A stretch of 48,053 nt of DNA from Candidatus Omnitrophota bacterium. Its GTDB lineage: Bacteria; Omnitrophota; Gorgyraeia; 1-14-0-20-64-10. Shown here piece by piece: positions 25,425 to 33,955 of this stretch (position 1 is its first letter; every line of letters begins with the position of its first letter). Under the pieces are notes generated by a model. That model did no database searches and was not told the DNA's origin. It was given only the letters and a program-made list of their open reading frames with translations. Made by a program: the position numbers and the translations under genes. Location: assembly GCA_023248155.1 (NCBI GenBank), contig JAHFFE010000009.1, forward strand, positions 1 through 48,053, in the 5' to 3' direction.

Positions 25425-27025
25425 CGCTACTACAGCTATATACATTCTCAAACACGCTTAACGCCTTTGTGAGTACTTCTCTTGGACTATTTGTCTTCCT
25501 AAAAAATCCTAACTCAAAAATAAACCGTCTTTGGGTATGGATGAGTTTGTGTATTGGAATCTGGTCTGGACTTCTTGCCCTTTCATTTGTTTCCCATGAC
25601 TACATCTTCATCTTGTGGATAATACGGGTGGCTAACACAAGCGCCCTATTTATTCCGCTTCTTTACCTCCATTTCATAGCCGCATATCTTAACAAATCAA
25701 TCAATCTTAGACCCCTCTATGTTATCAACATCTTATTGGCATGCACAGGATGGACTCCTCTTTTTGTAATAACAGTTGCCGCAAAAAGATGTTTCCCCTA
25801 TTACAACACAGCAGGTTCTGTTTATTTCTTGTTTCCACTTCTATATACAGTAGAAACATTTTGGGCATTTTATCTATTATCGAAATCAATCAAAGATTCA
25901 ACCGGAGTACGAAGAAAAACCTTCTCCCTTATACTCGCTTCCGGCGTTGTGGGATTTGTTTTCGGAGCGACTTCGTTCCCCTTATGCTACACCGACAGCT
26001 TTGAACCTTTTGGCCTTCATTTCGTTTGGCTCTATTGCTTATTTGTTACCTGGGCCATATTCCGATATCAATTATTTGATATTCATCTAATCATCCGTAA
26101 AAGCCTCATCTACTCATTGCTGATCACTCTGCTAACTATTGGATATTTTGGCGTTATTTATGGAGTTGAGCGCCTGTTCCAAAACAGTTTAGGTTATCGA
26201 TCACTAGGGATTTCGCTGACTGCTTTCGCCGTAATGGCGGTAGCTTTTCAGCCCCTTAAAACAAGCATTCAAAGATTAGTCGACTGGCTGGTGTTCCGCT
26301 CAACGCAGGAAGAGTTGGGGAAACGGATGGAATTACTCGAACAGCAGGCCCTGCAAAACGAGAAACTCAAAGCGGTTTCTACTATGGCCGCCGGCATGGC
26401 GCACGAAATTAAAAATCCGCTGACAATACTGCAAACCTACGCCCAGTTTGTTACCGAAAAGCATACCGATCCTGCCTTCGCCAAAGAGCTGCAAGAGACC
26501 CTCTCTACAGAAACCAGGCGGATTCAAGGAATTGTTCAAGACTTGTTGGACTTCGCCAAACCAAAAGCGCCGCATATGCAGCCAGTAGATTTGGCCCAGT
26601 TAATACAATCGACAGTAAATCTGTTCTCGGGAGAGTTTCTCAAGCATGAAATCAATTGCAGTGTGGACTGTAATTTTAATAGCGCCCTTCTTCAAGCCGA
26701 TCCCGACCAGATGCGCCAAATACTCATTAATCTTATCCAAAATGCTATTGATGCCACGCCAAGCGGGGGCAAAATCTCCATAGAAGGGTCTACGCATAAC
26801 AAAGAGGTTGTATTAAAAATTTCCGATACCGGTAAGGGGATCCCGAAACACCTCTTACCCAAAATCTTTGATCCATTCGTGACGGGCAAAGAGACCGGCA
26901 ACGGACTAGGACTTACAATGGTCTACTCCATTGTGCAGGCGCATCACGCCACCATTCAGGTGGATAGCGCTCCCGGACAAGGCACGACCTTTACTGTTAG
27001 ATTACCCACAATTGAAGCTGATTGA
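25421..27025 (+). CDS. 7TM-type sensor histidine kinase (HK4)
   Basis: GMAHEIKNPLTILQTYAQF, NLIQNAIDATP, DTGKGIP, KETGNGLGL. ATGA overlap with HK3. Confidence 0.93.
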   Translation: MTLLQLYTFSNTLNAFVSTSLGLFVFLKNPNSKINRLWVWMSLCIGIWSGLLALSFVSHDYIFILWIIRVANTSALFIPLLYLHFIAAYLNKSINLRPLYVINILLACTGWTPLFVITVAAKRCFPYYNTAGSVYFLFPLLYTVETFWAFYLLSKSIKDSTGVRRKTFSLILASGVVGFVFGATSFPLCYTDSFEPFGLHFVWLYCLFVTWAIFRYQLFDIHLIIRKSLIYSLLITLLTIGYFGVIYGVERLFQNSLGYRSLGISLTAFAVMAVAFQPLKTSIQRLVDWLVFRSTQEELGKRMELLEQQALQNEKLKAVSTMAAGMAHEIKNPLTILQTYAQFVTEKHTDPAFAKELQETLSTETRRIQGIVQDLLDFAKPKAPHMQPVDLAQLIQSTVNLFSGEFLKHEINCSVDCNFNSALLQADPDQMRQILINLIQNAIDATPSGGKISIEGSTHNKEVVLKISDTGKGIPKHLLPKIFDPFVTGKETGNGLGLTMVYSIVQAHHATIQVDSAPGQGTTFTVRLPTIEAD

Positions 27026-27050
27026 CATGGTTTATTCTGCGACTTACACT
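27022..27050 (+). promoter_or_regulatory. Candidate promoter for the KAS gene
   Basis: TTGACA 27022-27027, 17-nt spacer, TACACT 27045-27050. Overlaps the HK4 stop codon. Confidence 0.45.
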
Positions 27051-27183
27051 GTATTTAATGGTGTTTTTGTTTTTGAGTTATTATTTCATTAGGACTAACT
27101 ATTACGGGTGGACTGATAAAAAGGTATGCACAATATAAATTAGAAATTTCTCAGTTGGTTATTTTCACGAGCTCATTTTAAGC

Positions 27184-27220
27184 AACGTCTACAATTTTAT
27201 CGTAGGCGTTTTTTATTTTT
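27184..27220 (+). terminator. Intrinsic terminator-like hairpin 20 nt before the KAS start
   Basis: AACGTCTAC (27184-27192)/GTAGGCGTT (27202-27210) stem with one G-U pair, followed by TTTTTATTTTT. Confidence 0.7.
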
Positions 27221-27239
27221 ATCAAAAACTGAGGTAACT

Positions 27240-28511
27240 ATGACCCAGAACAAACTCCCCCATACAATGGATATAGTAATAACTGGGCTCGGCGTAGTAT
27301 CTCCAAATGGCATAGGCAAGGATGCTTTCTGGAAAGCACTCCATTCCGGTCATACTGGCATCAAAAGAATTCAGCGGTTTGATCCATCTCCTTTTCCAAC
27401 CCAAATTGCAGGAGAAGTCGCGGATTTTACTCCTGATCCTTTTATGGAACCAAAAGAATCGAAGAGAGCGGACCGATCTGTTCAATTTATTATTGCCTCA
27501 ACACAAATGGCCCTTCAAGATAGTTGCATTAATCTTAAGAAAATGGATAGCTCTAGGGTTGGCGTACTTGCTGGAACATCCGTAGGTGGGCAAGGATGGG
27601 CACTGGATCAATTTTATACATTTATGCAGCATGGATACAGGAAAATGAATCCGTTTACAACCGCCGCAACTTTTCCAAATGCATCATCGGCACAAATTTC
27701 TCTCAAATTTGGACTTCGTGGCCCCAGCGATACTATTTCTTCAGGATGCGCATCTAGTTCATCTGCAATCTGCTTTGCCACAGAACTAATCCGTACTGGG
27801 AAAGCTGACATAATGATCGTTGGTGGAACCGAAAGTTTACTATACCCTCCTATTTTTGCTGCATATTGTGCTTCTCGAATTATGTCCAAGAGAAACAATC
27901 TCCCGATTCAAGCACCATCACCTTTTGACAAAAATCGGGATGGCATTGTATTAGGTGAAGGATCCGCTGTCCTTATACTAGAAAATCTAGAACACGCAAA
28001 AAAAAGATCGGCGCCTATTTACGCCAAAATCTCCGGATGGGGAAGTAGCTGTGGGACAACAGAAAAACATCATGACGATAGCGGGAAAACTCCATCGGCA
28101 ACTGCTCTGGCTATGAAACTAGCCCTGGAAAATTCCATGTTATCTCCAAATAATATTTCTTATATAAAAGCACATGGTAGCGGTCAGGTAGATGTAGATT
28201 TAATGGAAACAATGGCTATTAAAGATGTATTCGGAGAATACGCATATAAAATCCCCATTAGCTCTATAAAATCTTCTATTGGCCATACGGTTGGGGCTTC
28301 AGGTGCAATTGAAACAGTCGCTGCAACTCTTGCCATGAATTATAACGAAGCTCCGCCTACATTAAACCTCCACACCCCAGATCCTCAATGTGACCTTGAC
28401 TATGTACCAAATCAAGCTCGCGGAGTTCCAATGACTTCAGCGTTAGTAAATATCATAGGGTTTGGAGGAAAAAACGTGTCCATTGTTTTAACGAAATATA
28501 CTAATCATTAG
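27240..28511 (+). CDS. Beta-ketoacyl-ACP synthase II-like (KAS) enzyme
   Basis: Cys-His-His triad visible: ISSGCASSSSA, IKAHGSGQVDVDLME, KSSIGHTVGASGAIE. GAGGT RBS before ATG 27240. Confidence 0.92.
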   Translation: MTQNKLPHTMDIVITGLGVVSPNGIGKDAFWKALHSGHTGIKRIQRFDPSPFPTQIAGEVADFTPDPFMEPKESKRADRSVQFIIASTQMALQDSCINLKKMDSSRVGVLAGTSVGGQGWALDQFYTFMQHGYRKMNPFTTAATFPNASSAQISLKFGLRGPSDTISSGCASSSSAICFATELIRTGKADIMIVGGTESLLYPPIFAAYCASRIMSKRNNLPIQAPSPFDKNRDGIVLGEGSAVLILENLEHAKKRSAPIYAKISGWGSSCGTTEKHHDDSGKTPSATALAMKLALENSMLSPNNISYIKAHGSGQVDVDLMETMAIKDVFGEYAYKIPISSIKSSIGHTVGASGAIETVAATLAMNYNEAPPTLNLHTPDPQCDLDYVPNQARGVPMTSALVNIIGFGGKNVSIVLTKYTNH

Positions 28512-28517
28512 ATATTA

Positions 28518-29207
28518 ATGTTACGTTTCTTTATCATCCTTGGGAATTTGGGAGTGCCCGGACTCGCGTTACTACTAGGTATAATTCGGCCTAAAGGATG
28601 GCTGAGTTGGTTCTTTGTTCTCTTTGTTTTAATACATTCTGTTGCACGGGTATGGGAAACATTTTACACATCCAAAGAAAAACGTCGCCTGGAGTTTCAT
28701 GGGGATTGGCCATTAGTAGCCGTAACTTCTGCTTATATAATTTTGTGTTTTGTCATTATATTAGAGTTTTTTTTCATGAGCCGATCTCCGCGTTTTTTGA
28801 ATTTCCTTGTCGGATGCATTTTGTATGGATTAGCATTTCGACTACGCTGGTGGGGAATGGCCTCCCTTGGAAAACAGTGGGCAATTCATGCCATTGGCCC
28901 AAAAAAGATTCGCAAAATTCGCTTAATCCAGCTAGGTCCATATAAATTTATCCGCCACCCAATATATTTGGGCATAGCCATTGAGACCATTTCTATTTCT
29001 ATTATGCCTTCTTGTTATCTCTCCCTGATTTTTTCCATAACCGTTTGCATTCCGCTTATCATCCTAAGAGCCCTTTTAGAAGAAAGATCTTCTGCGAGAA
29101 GATTCGGACAACTGCACCAAAGATACACGGAAAAAATCCCGATGTTTCTCCCTGTAACTAAGAAAACCTTCCTTTCCTTTTTAAGATCGATTATCGCCAA
29201 TAAATGA
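28518..29207 (+). CDS. Isoprenylcysteine carboxyl methyltransferase-like (ICMT/PEMT family) membrane methyltransferase
   Basis: Multi-TM. LGPYKFIRHPIYLGIAIET and ALLEERSSARRFGQLHQRYTEKIPMFLP are typical of the family C-terminus. Confidence 0.83.
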   Translation: MLRFFIILGNLGVPGLALLLGIIRPKGWLSWFFVLFVLIHSVARVWETFYTSKEKRRLEFHGDWPLVAVTSAYIILCFVIILEFFFMSRSPRFLNFLVGCILYGLAFRLRWWGMASLGKQWAIHAIGPKKIRKIRLIQLGPYKFIRHPIYLGIAIETISISIMPSCYLSLIFSITVCIPLIILRALLEERSSARRFGQLHQRYTEKIPMFLPVTKKTFLSFLRSIIANK

Positions 29208-31456
29208 CACCCGCCTTTCATTATCAGCTCTCTGCATTTTTTACATTCGTTGTAAACGCATTTTTAGTCTGCTGGATATTGAAAAAGAATGGCTTGGCTT
29301 CTGGGCTTTCAAGACGATTCGTGTTTTATTGTTCGGCAATTGCTGCTTGGGCAATTTTTGTCTGGATATGTACTATTTCTAAAAATTATGCTGTGGCTTA
29401 TTTTTTTGGGCGATTGACTCACATTGCGGCAGCTTTAATTCCTGTTTTTTTCCTCCAGTTCGTATTACTGTTTCTCGGAACTCATCAGAAGCCCTTTGAA
29501 AAAAGATCCCTGCTAATAGCCTATGCGGTAGAGTTATTTTTTATTACCCTTCTTGTTATCAAGCCAAATTTAATACTAGGACAACTCAGTCATAAGCTAT
29601 CCTTCCCCTGGTTTCCAGACGCTGGTATTTTATACACCCCGTGGATGGCTTCATTTTTTATTGTGGTATCCTACACCCATCTTCTTATTTTATTAGCCCT
29701 ATTTAAGACACATGAACAACGCCGAAAACAACTGCGGTTCTTTTTTACTGGCAATCTTATCGGATACATAGGTGGGATTGGGTGTTTTCTACCGGTTTAT
29801 AGCCTGCCAATCTTCCCTTTTCCATACGGTGCATACGGTGTTGTATTATTTACTCTGGTAACAACATACGCCATTATTCAATATCGTTTCATGGATGTTA
29901 ATCTGGCCATTACCCGCACAGCGGTATTTATGGCCGTATATGCTGCTATTCTTGGACTTCCGCTCTTTGGAGCATTAACCTATCAAGACCTACTCGAGAA
30001 AAACCTGGGTCATCGATGGTGGGTTTATCTCCTAGTAGGATACGCTGGGTTAACAACAGCGGCACATTATATTAATCTTTACTTTCAACGCAGGGCGGAG
30101 GACCGCCTGCTGGTAGAGCAACGGCGATATCAAAGTGTGCTTCGGCAGGCATCTCAGGGCATGGTCTCGATTAAAGATCTGGATAAATTACTTCGCTTGA
30201 TTGTTCATCTACTCACACAAAAAGTGCGTATTAAACACGCGGCTGTTTATTTATGGGAACCACAGGTAAAAAAATTCGTATTGAGCGCTTCCCGGCAATG
30301 GCCCGTTAAAGAAGCAGCGCCTTCTTTTCCTGAGGATCATCCCCTGGTTGAGTATATCCACTGGAACCGAAAAGCGATTGTATCGGAAGAATTGCAAATG
30401 CAGGTACGTAGTGGCGAAAAAAATCTACAGTCAGTAGTTTCTTCCATGCGGGTTTTACAAGCGGCAGTATTGGTACCCAGCTTTACGGAAGACCGGTGCG
30501 AGGGGTTTTTACTGCTGGGCGATAAAATTTCAGACAAATTATTCACGCCGGATGACTTGCAGGTATTTGAAGTGCTGGCCTCACAGGCGGCGCTGGCTAT
30601 TCAGAACGCGCAGTTTTACGAGGAACTGAAGCGCACGCAAACCGACCTGTTCCAGACGGCAAAAATGGCTTCTTTGGGGCATATGGCCGGCGGCATGAGC
30701 CATCAGATTAATAACCGGTTCCATGTGCTGACGATTCTGGCGGGCACTTTAAAGTCGGTGATGAAAGATTCGGACCCGTCGCAATTGCCGGGCGAACGGC
30801 TGAAAGAACTGTGGGGCAAGGCGGTGGAAACGCTGGGCAAGCTGGAAGACAACGCGGTGCGCGGCGGCGACATTGTGAAAACGCTGCTGAGGTTCTCGCG
30901 GCCGGCCGGAGAATATAAAGCGGTGACGATGGCGCAGATTTTGGCGACGGCCAAGGAAGTGTCGCAGTTCCGTATCAACATCAGCCTGGTGGACATTATC
31001 GAGCAGGTGCCCGGCGATATTCCGCCGGTGCGCGGCGATTTAAACCAGTTGGCCGATTCGTGCTTTAACTTGCTGACCAACGCCTACGACGCGATCCAGA
31101 AAAAAGGAACGATGATTCAAAGCGGGCAGATCTCCCCTTCTCCAAATGATCCGGTGCCGTTCCGCGGGAAAATAGTGGTGCGCGTCTATATGGAAAAGAA
31201 AGACGATCAGCCAACCAAAGTGGTTCTGGAAATTCAGGACAACGGCACCGGCATGATGGCCTCGGAACTGGACAGTTTGTTTATTCCGTTTTTCACCACC
31301 AAAGCGACCGCGCAAAAAGGGACCGGGCTGGGGTTGTATGTAATCCAGCGGATCGTAGAGCAGCATGGCGGGTCGATTAAAGCGGCATCCAAATATGGCG
31401 CGGGAACCACTTTTATCATGCGCCTGCCTGTATTTGAAGGCGGCGTTCCAGCCTGA
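29204..31456 (+). CDS. 7TM-GAF sensor histidine kinase (HK5)
   Basis: N-terminal TM region like HK1-4. GAF-like FTPDDLQVFEVLASQAALAIQNAQFYEEL. H-box GGMSHQINNRFHVL, NLLTNAYDAI, DNGTGM, GTGLGLYVIQRIV. Confidence 0.88.
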   Translation: MTPAFHYQLSAFFTFVVNAFLVCWILKKNGLASGLSRRFVFYCSAIAAWAIFVWICTISKNYAVAYFFGRLTHIAAALIPVFFLQFVLLFLGTHQKPFEKRSLLIAYAVELFFITLLVIKPNLILGQLSHKLSFPWFPDAGILYTPWMASFFIVVSYTHLLILLALFKTHEQRRKQLRFFFTGNLIGYIGGIGCFLPVYSLPIFPFPYGAYGVVLFTLVTTYAIIQYRFMDVNLAITRTAVFMAVYAAILGLPLFGALTYQDLLEKNLGHRWWVYLLVGYAGLTTAAHYINLYFQRRAEDRLLVEQRRYQSVLRQASQGMVSIKDLDKLLRLIVHLLTQKVRIKHAAVYLWEPQVKKFVLSASRQWPVKEAAPSFPEDHPLVEYIHWNRKAIVSEELQMQVRSGEKNLQSVVSSMRVLQAAVLVPSFTEDRCEGFLLLGDKISDKLFTPDDLQVFEVLASQAALAIQNAQFYEELKRTQTDLFQTAKMASLGHMAGGMSHQINNRFHVLTILAGTLKSVMKDSDPSQLPGERLKELWGKAVETLGKLEDNAVRGGDIVKTLLRFSRPAGEYKAVTMAQILATAKEVSQFRINISLVDIIEQVPGDIPPVRGDLNQLADSCFNLLTNAYDAIQKKGTMIQSGQISPSPNDPVPFRGKIVVRVYMEKKDDQPTKVVLEIQDNGTGMMASELDSLFIPFFTTKATAQKGTGLGLYVIQRIVEQHGGSIKAASKYGAGTTFIMRLPVFEGGVPA

Positions 31457-31474
31457 GCACCGCCAGTTTTATTT

Positions 31475-32776
31475 TTACCGCCGGCGGCGAAAAGAAAACT
31501 GCGTTTCCACTTTAACAAGATGGCCCCCCATGGCAAGAACCGGATAGGCCAAAAAATTGATGGGGCCGCCCTGAAAACTCTGATCAAACATCAGGTCGCG
31601 CCCGCGGCTGAATTCGATTCGATTGGCCGGATGATGCCCGAAATAATAGGTCGCCAGACTTGAGTATTTATCGGCCTCTGAAACATCGACGGGCCACCAC
31701 TTGCCTTCCGCGTAAAACTCAGCCCAGCAATGGTAACCGTCAATGCCCCCGTCATTCCGCTCAGACGGAATTGCCGCGCCGACGGCGAAACGGGCCGGAA
31801 TACCGGCCGCCCGGGCCAGCCCGATAAAGTAGGCGTGGAAATCGCTGCAGTTGCCTGTCCGTAAATTGCACGCGTAGACGGCGTCACCCTTGCCCCAGCC
31901 GCTGCCGTATTTCATGTAACGCATACGGTCAATCACATGATCGTACAGAGCCCGCGCCCGGACTAAATCCCCCGTTTTTCCGCGAACAACCCCCGCGGCA
32001 ATCGAATGGAACTCATCGCGATCAGGAACGAGGCATTCCGGCTTCAGGTATTTTTCAGTGCCGGCGGGCTCTGCCGCGTAGGCGGCTTTCTCGTGGCGAC
32101 GGACGCGATAGCGGATGTCGATGGACTTTCCGCTGTCTGGTTTGCCGATCTTAAAGAGAAAAGCTTTATTTCCGTACGCGCGTTCCTGCAAAACGCGGGG
32201 TTCTTTCGGGGATTCCATGCGGAGAAGCTCAACCGTTTGAAACGCGTCCGACGCCGGAAACGGCAGCCACAAGTAAGCACGATCGTTAACTTCAGGAATC
32301 CGGGTTTGGTATCGAAACTCAAATTCGTCCTCCCCCTCGACGACGCCGAGCAGTTTGGGCGGGGCCCCCTGAACAGGAACGCGCTTCCAGCTCTGATCGG
32401 CGTCCTGTTCCCAGGTGTAGAAAGGAATGCCGTTGAGTTTATGGAGGGTGGTTTCGGTAACAGTCATGGCGCCCGGCCTGCCCCGCATGAAAAAATCGAC
32501 ATCGTAGACATCGCCGGAGAGATCGACCAGATCCACGCAGGCAAAATGGCGGCCATGTCCGAGGGAAGCAAGGTATTCGGTGTGGACGCGAACGAGCTTG
32601 AAATCGTACGATTTCCCGCCGGAGGAGATCTTGAAATAGCCGGAGGAGCGCGAAGCTTCGGCGATGTAGCGCTCGATCCCGGCCTGGATCTGAGGAATGG
32701 TTGCCGGAGAGCCGGGCTGGAACTGAGGCGCTGCGCGCCATGCCAGCCCTCCGGTCATCACCACCGCGCAGGCCAA
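31475..32776 (-). CDS. Transglutaminase-like (TGc) exported protein
   Basis: RTGNCSDFHAYFIGLARAAGIPARFAVG...DGYHCWAEFYAEGKWWPVDVSEAD gives a Cys-His-Asp triad. Start uncertain: a non-ATG codon slightly upstream would give LKRVAVCALACAVVMTGGLA. Confidence 0.85.
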   Translation of the reverse strand: MACAVVMTGGLAWRAAPQFQPGSPATIPQIQAGIERYIAEASRSSGYFKISSGGKSYDFKLVRVHTEYLASLGHGRHFACVDLVDLSGDVYDVDFFMRGRPGAMTVTETTLHKLNGIPFYTWEQDADQSWKRVPVQGAPPKLLGVVEGEDEFEFRYQTRIPEVNDRAYLWLPFPASDAFQTVELLRMESPKEPRVLQERAYGNKAFLFKIGKPDSGKSIDIRYRVRRHEKAAYAAEPAGTEKYLKPECLVPDRDEFHSIAAGVVRGKTGDLVRARALYDHVIDRMRYMKYGSGWGKGDAVYACNLRTGNCSDFHAYFIGLARAAGIPARFAVGAAIPSERNDGGIDGYHCWAEFYAEGKWWPVDVSEADKYSSLATYYFGHHPANRIEFSRGRDLMFDQSFQGGPINFLAYPVLAMGGHLVKVETQFSFRRRR

Positions 32777-32807
32777 CGCGCAGACAGCAACCCTCTTCAG
32801 ACAAAGA

Positions 32808-33068
32808 TTATTTTGGATGCTCGGTCGGATGCTCCGAATGCTTGGCTGCGGGCTGCTCCGAAGACTGCTCCGTTGCCAGCTGCTCTGAAGACTGTTCCAT
32901 TGCCAGCTGCTCTGAAGACTGCTCCGTTGCCGGCTGCTTGGTTACCTCGGCTGCGGGCTGCTCCGAAGACTTCGGCGCCGGTTTGGCTGAAGGATGTTCC
33001 GCCATGCCGGGGGTAGCGATCAAACAAACAACGGCCACGCCCAATAAAATAGTCGTTATTTTTCTCAT
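32808..33068 (-). CDS. Small exported low-complexity repeat protein
   Basis: Signal peptide MRKITTILLGVAVVCLIATPGMA, then TEQSSEQLA MEQSSEQLA TEQSSEQPA repeats. Confidence 0.65.
   Translation of the reverse strand: MRKITTILLGVAVVCLIATPGMAEHPSAKPAPKSSEQPAAEVTKQPATEQSSEQLAMEQSSEQLATEQSSEQPAAKHSEHPTEHPK
32858..32941. repeat. 27-bp tandem repeat (about 3 units)
   Basis: GAAGACTGYTCCRTTGCCRGCTGCTCT-like units encoding the (T/M)EQSSEQ(L/P)A repeat. Confidence 0.75.
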
Positions 33069-33215
33069 CTTTTTCTCCCAGTTAAAAAACCGTTATCCGA
33101 TGAAACCTTCTCACGCATCAACCTGATGATACTCTACCGCAAGAACAATGCATGGTCAATTTTAACGGCACCGGTCGCGCTGGACAAGCCGCGGGCGCGG
33201 GGGGATAATAAGTCT

Positions 33216-33587
33216 GTGCCGAGTTTGCTGATTATCGACGATGAACCGGAAATTCTGGAAACGACCAAGTGGGCGTTTGAGCTGGCCGGTTTCGATGTCA
33301 GCACGGCCGCCAGCGGCGAGGAAGCCCTTCCCCGCGCAGAAGAATTCCATCCGGAAGTTCTTCTGATTGATTACAAACTGCCGCAGATGTCCGGGCTGGA
33401 TGTGCTGCGGGAGACCAAATTGAAAAACCCCGAAGTGATCGCGATCATGATTACCGGATTAACCCACCAAACCACGCAAATTGAAGAGGAATCGGCGCGG
33501 CTGGGCGCCAGCGGGTTCCTGCACAAGCCGCTGCAGATGGAAGTTGTGCTTCAGATCGTTCGAAGTCATTTGAAACGAGGTGGCTGA
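33216..33587 (+). CDS. Stand-alone response regulator receiver
   Basis: Probable GTG start at 33216. MPSLLIIDDEPEILE...VLLIDYKLPQMSGLDVL...ITGL...LHKPLQ. No output domain. Confidence 0.88.
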   Translation: MPSLLIIDDEPEILETTKWAFELAGFDVSTAASGEEALPRAEEFHPEVLLIDYKLPQMSGLDVLRETKLKNPEVIAIMITGLTHQTTQIEEESARLGASGFLHKPLQMEVVLQIVRSHLKRGG

Positions 33588-33949
33588 TGGCGTCGCTGTT
33601 GATCGTCGAAGATGAGCTGGAAGTGGCTGATTCACTGAAAGATTATTTCAGCCTGCACGGGGTTGAAGTTTTTATCGCCAACACCGGCGAACAGGGCCTG
33701 GAAATTTTAGCTGAGAAGAAACCGTCCGTGGTTTTGCTCGATATGAAGCTGGGATCCGGCATCAGCGGATTGGAATTTTTGCGCAAGGCCAAGGCGGCCA
33801 AGAGCACCGCGCAGATTATCGTCGTGACGGCCGTGGACGACCAGAATGTTTCGACGATGGCCCGGGGATTTGGCGCCGCGGATTACATGACGAAGCCGCT
33901 GACGATTCCGGATGTGGAACGGGTCGTTCTTTCCCGCCTGAAGAAGTAA
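33587..33949 (+). CDS. Stand-alone response regulator receiver
   Basis: LLIVEDELEVADSL...VVLLDMKLGSGISGLEFL...VVTAVDD...DYMTKPLTI. No output domain. Confidence 0.9.
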   Translation: MASLLIVEDELEVADSLKDYFSLHGVEVFIANTGEQGLEILAEKKPSVVLLDMKLGSGISGLEFLRKAKAAKSTAQIIVVTAVDDQNVSTMARGFGAADYMTKPLTIPDVERVVLSRLKK

Positions 33950-33955
33950 CCTGCT

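Noticed and set aside
31457-31500. Possible bidirectional terminator between HK5 and the transglutaminase gene (CCGCCGGCGG)
   Set aside because: The palindrome overlaps coding sequence and has no convincing U-tract on both sides; too weak to call.
32858-32941. Possible CRISPR-like repeat
   Set aside because: Units are contiguous without spacers and are coding; a simple tandem repeat.
32006-33126. 336-aa plus-strand ORF with repeated LPAALKTAPLPAA segment
   Set aside because: Antisense to the transglutaminase-like gene and the small repeat protein; its repeats are the complement of the 27-bp tandem repeat.
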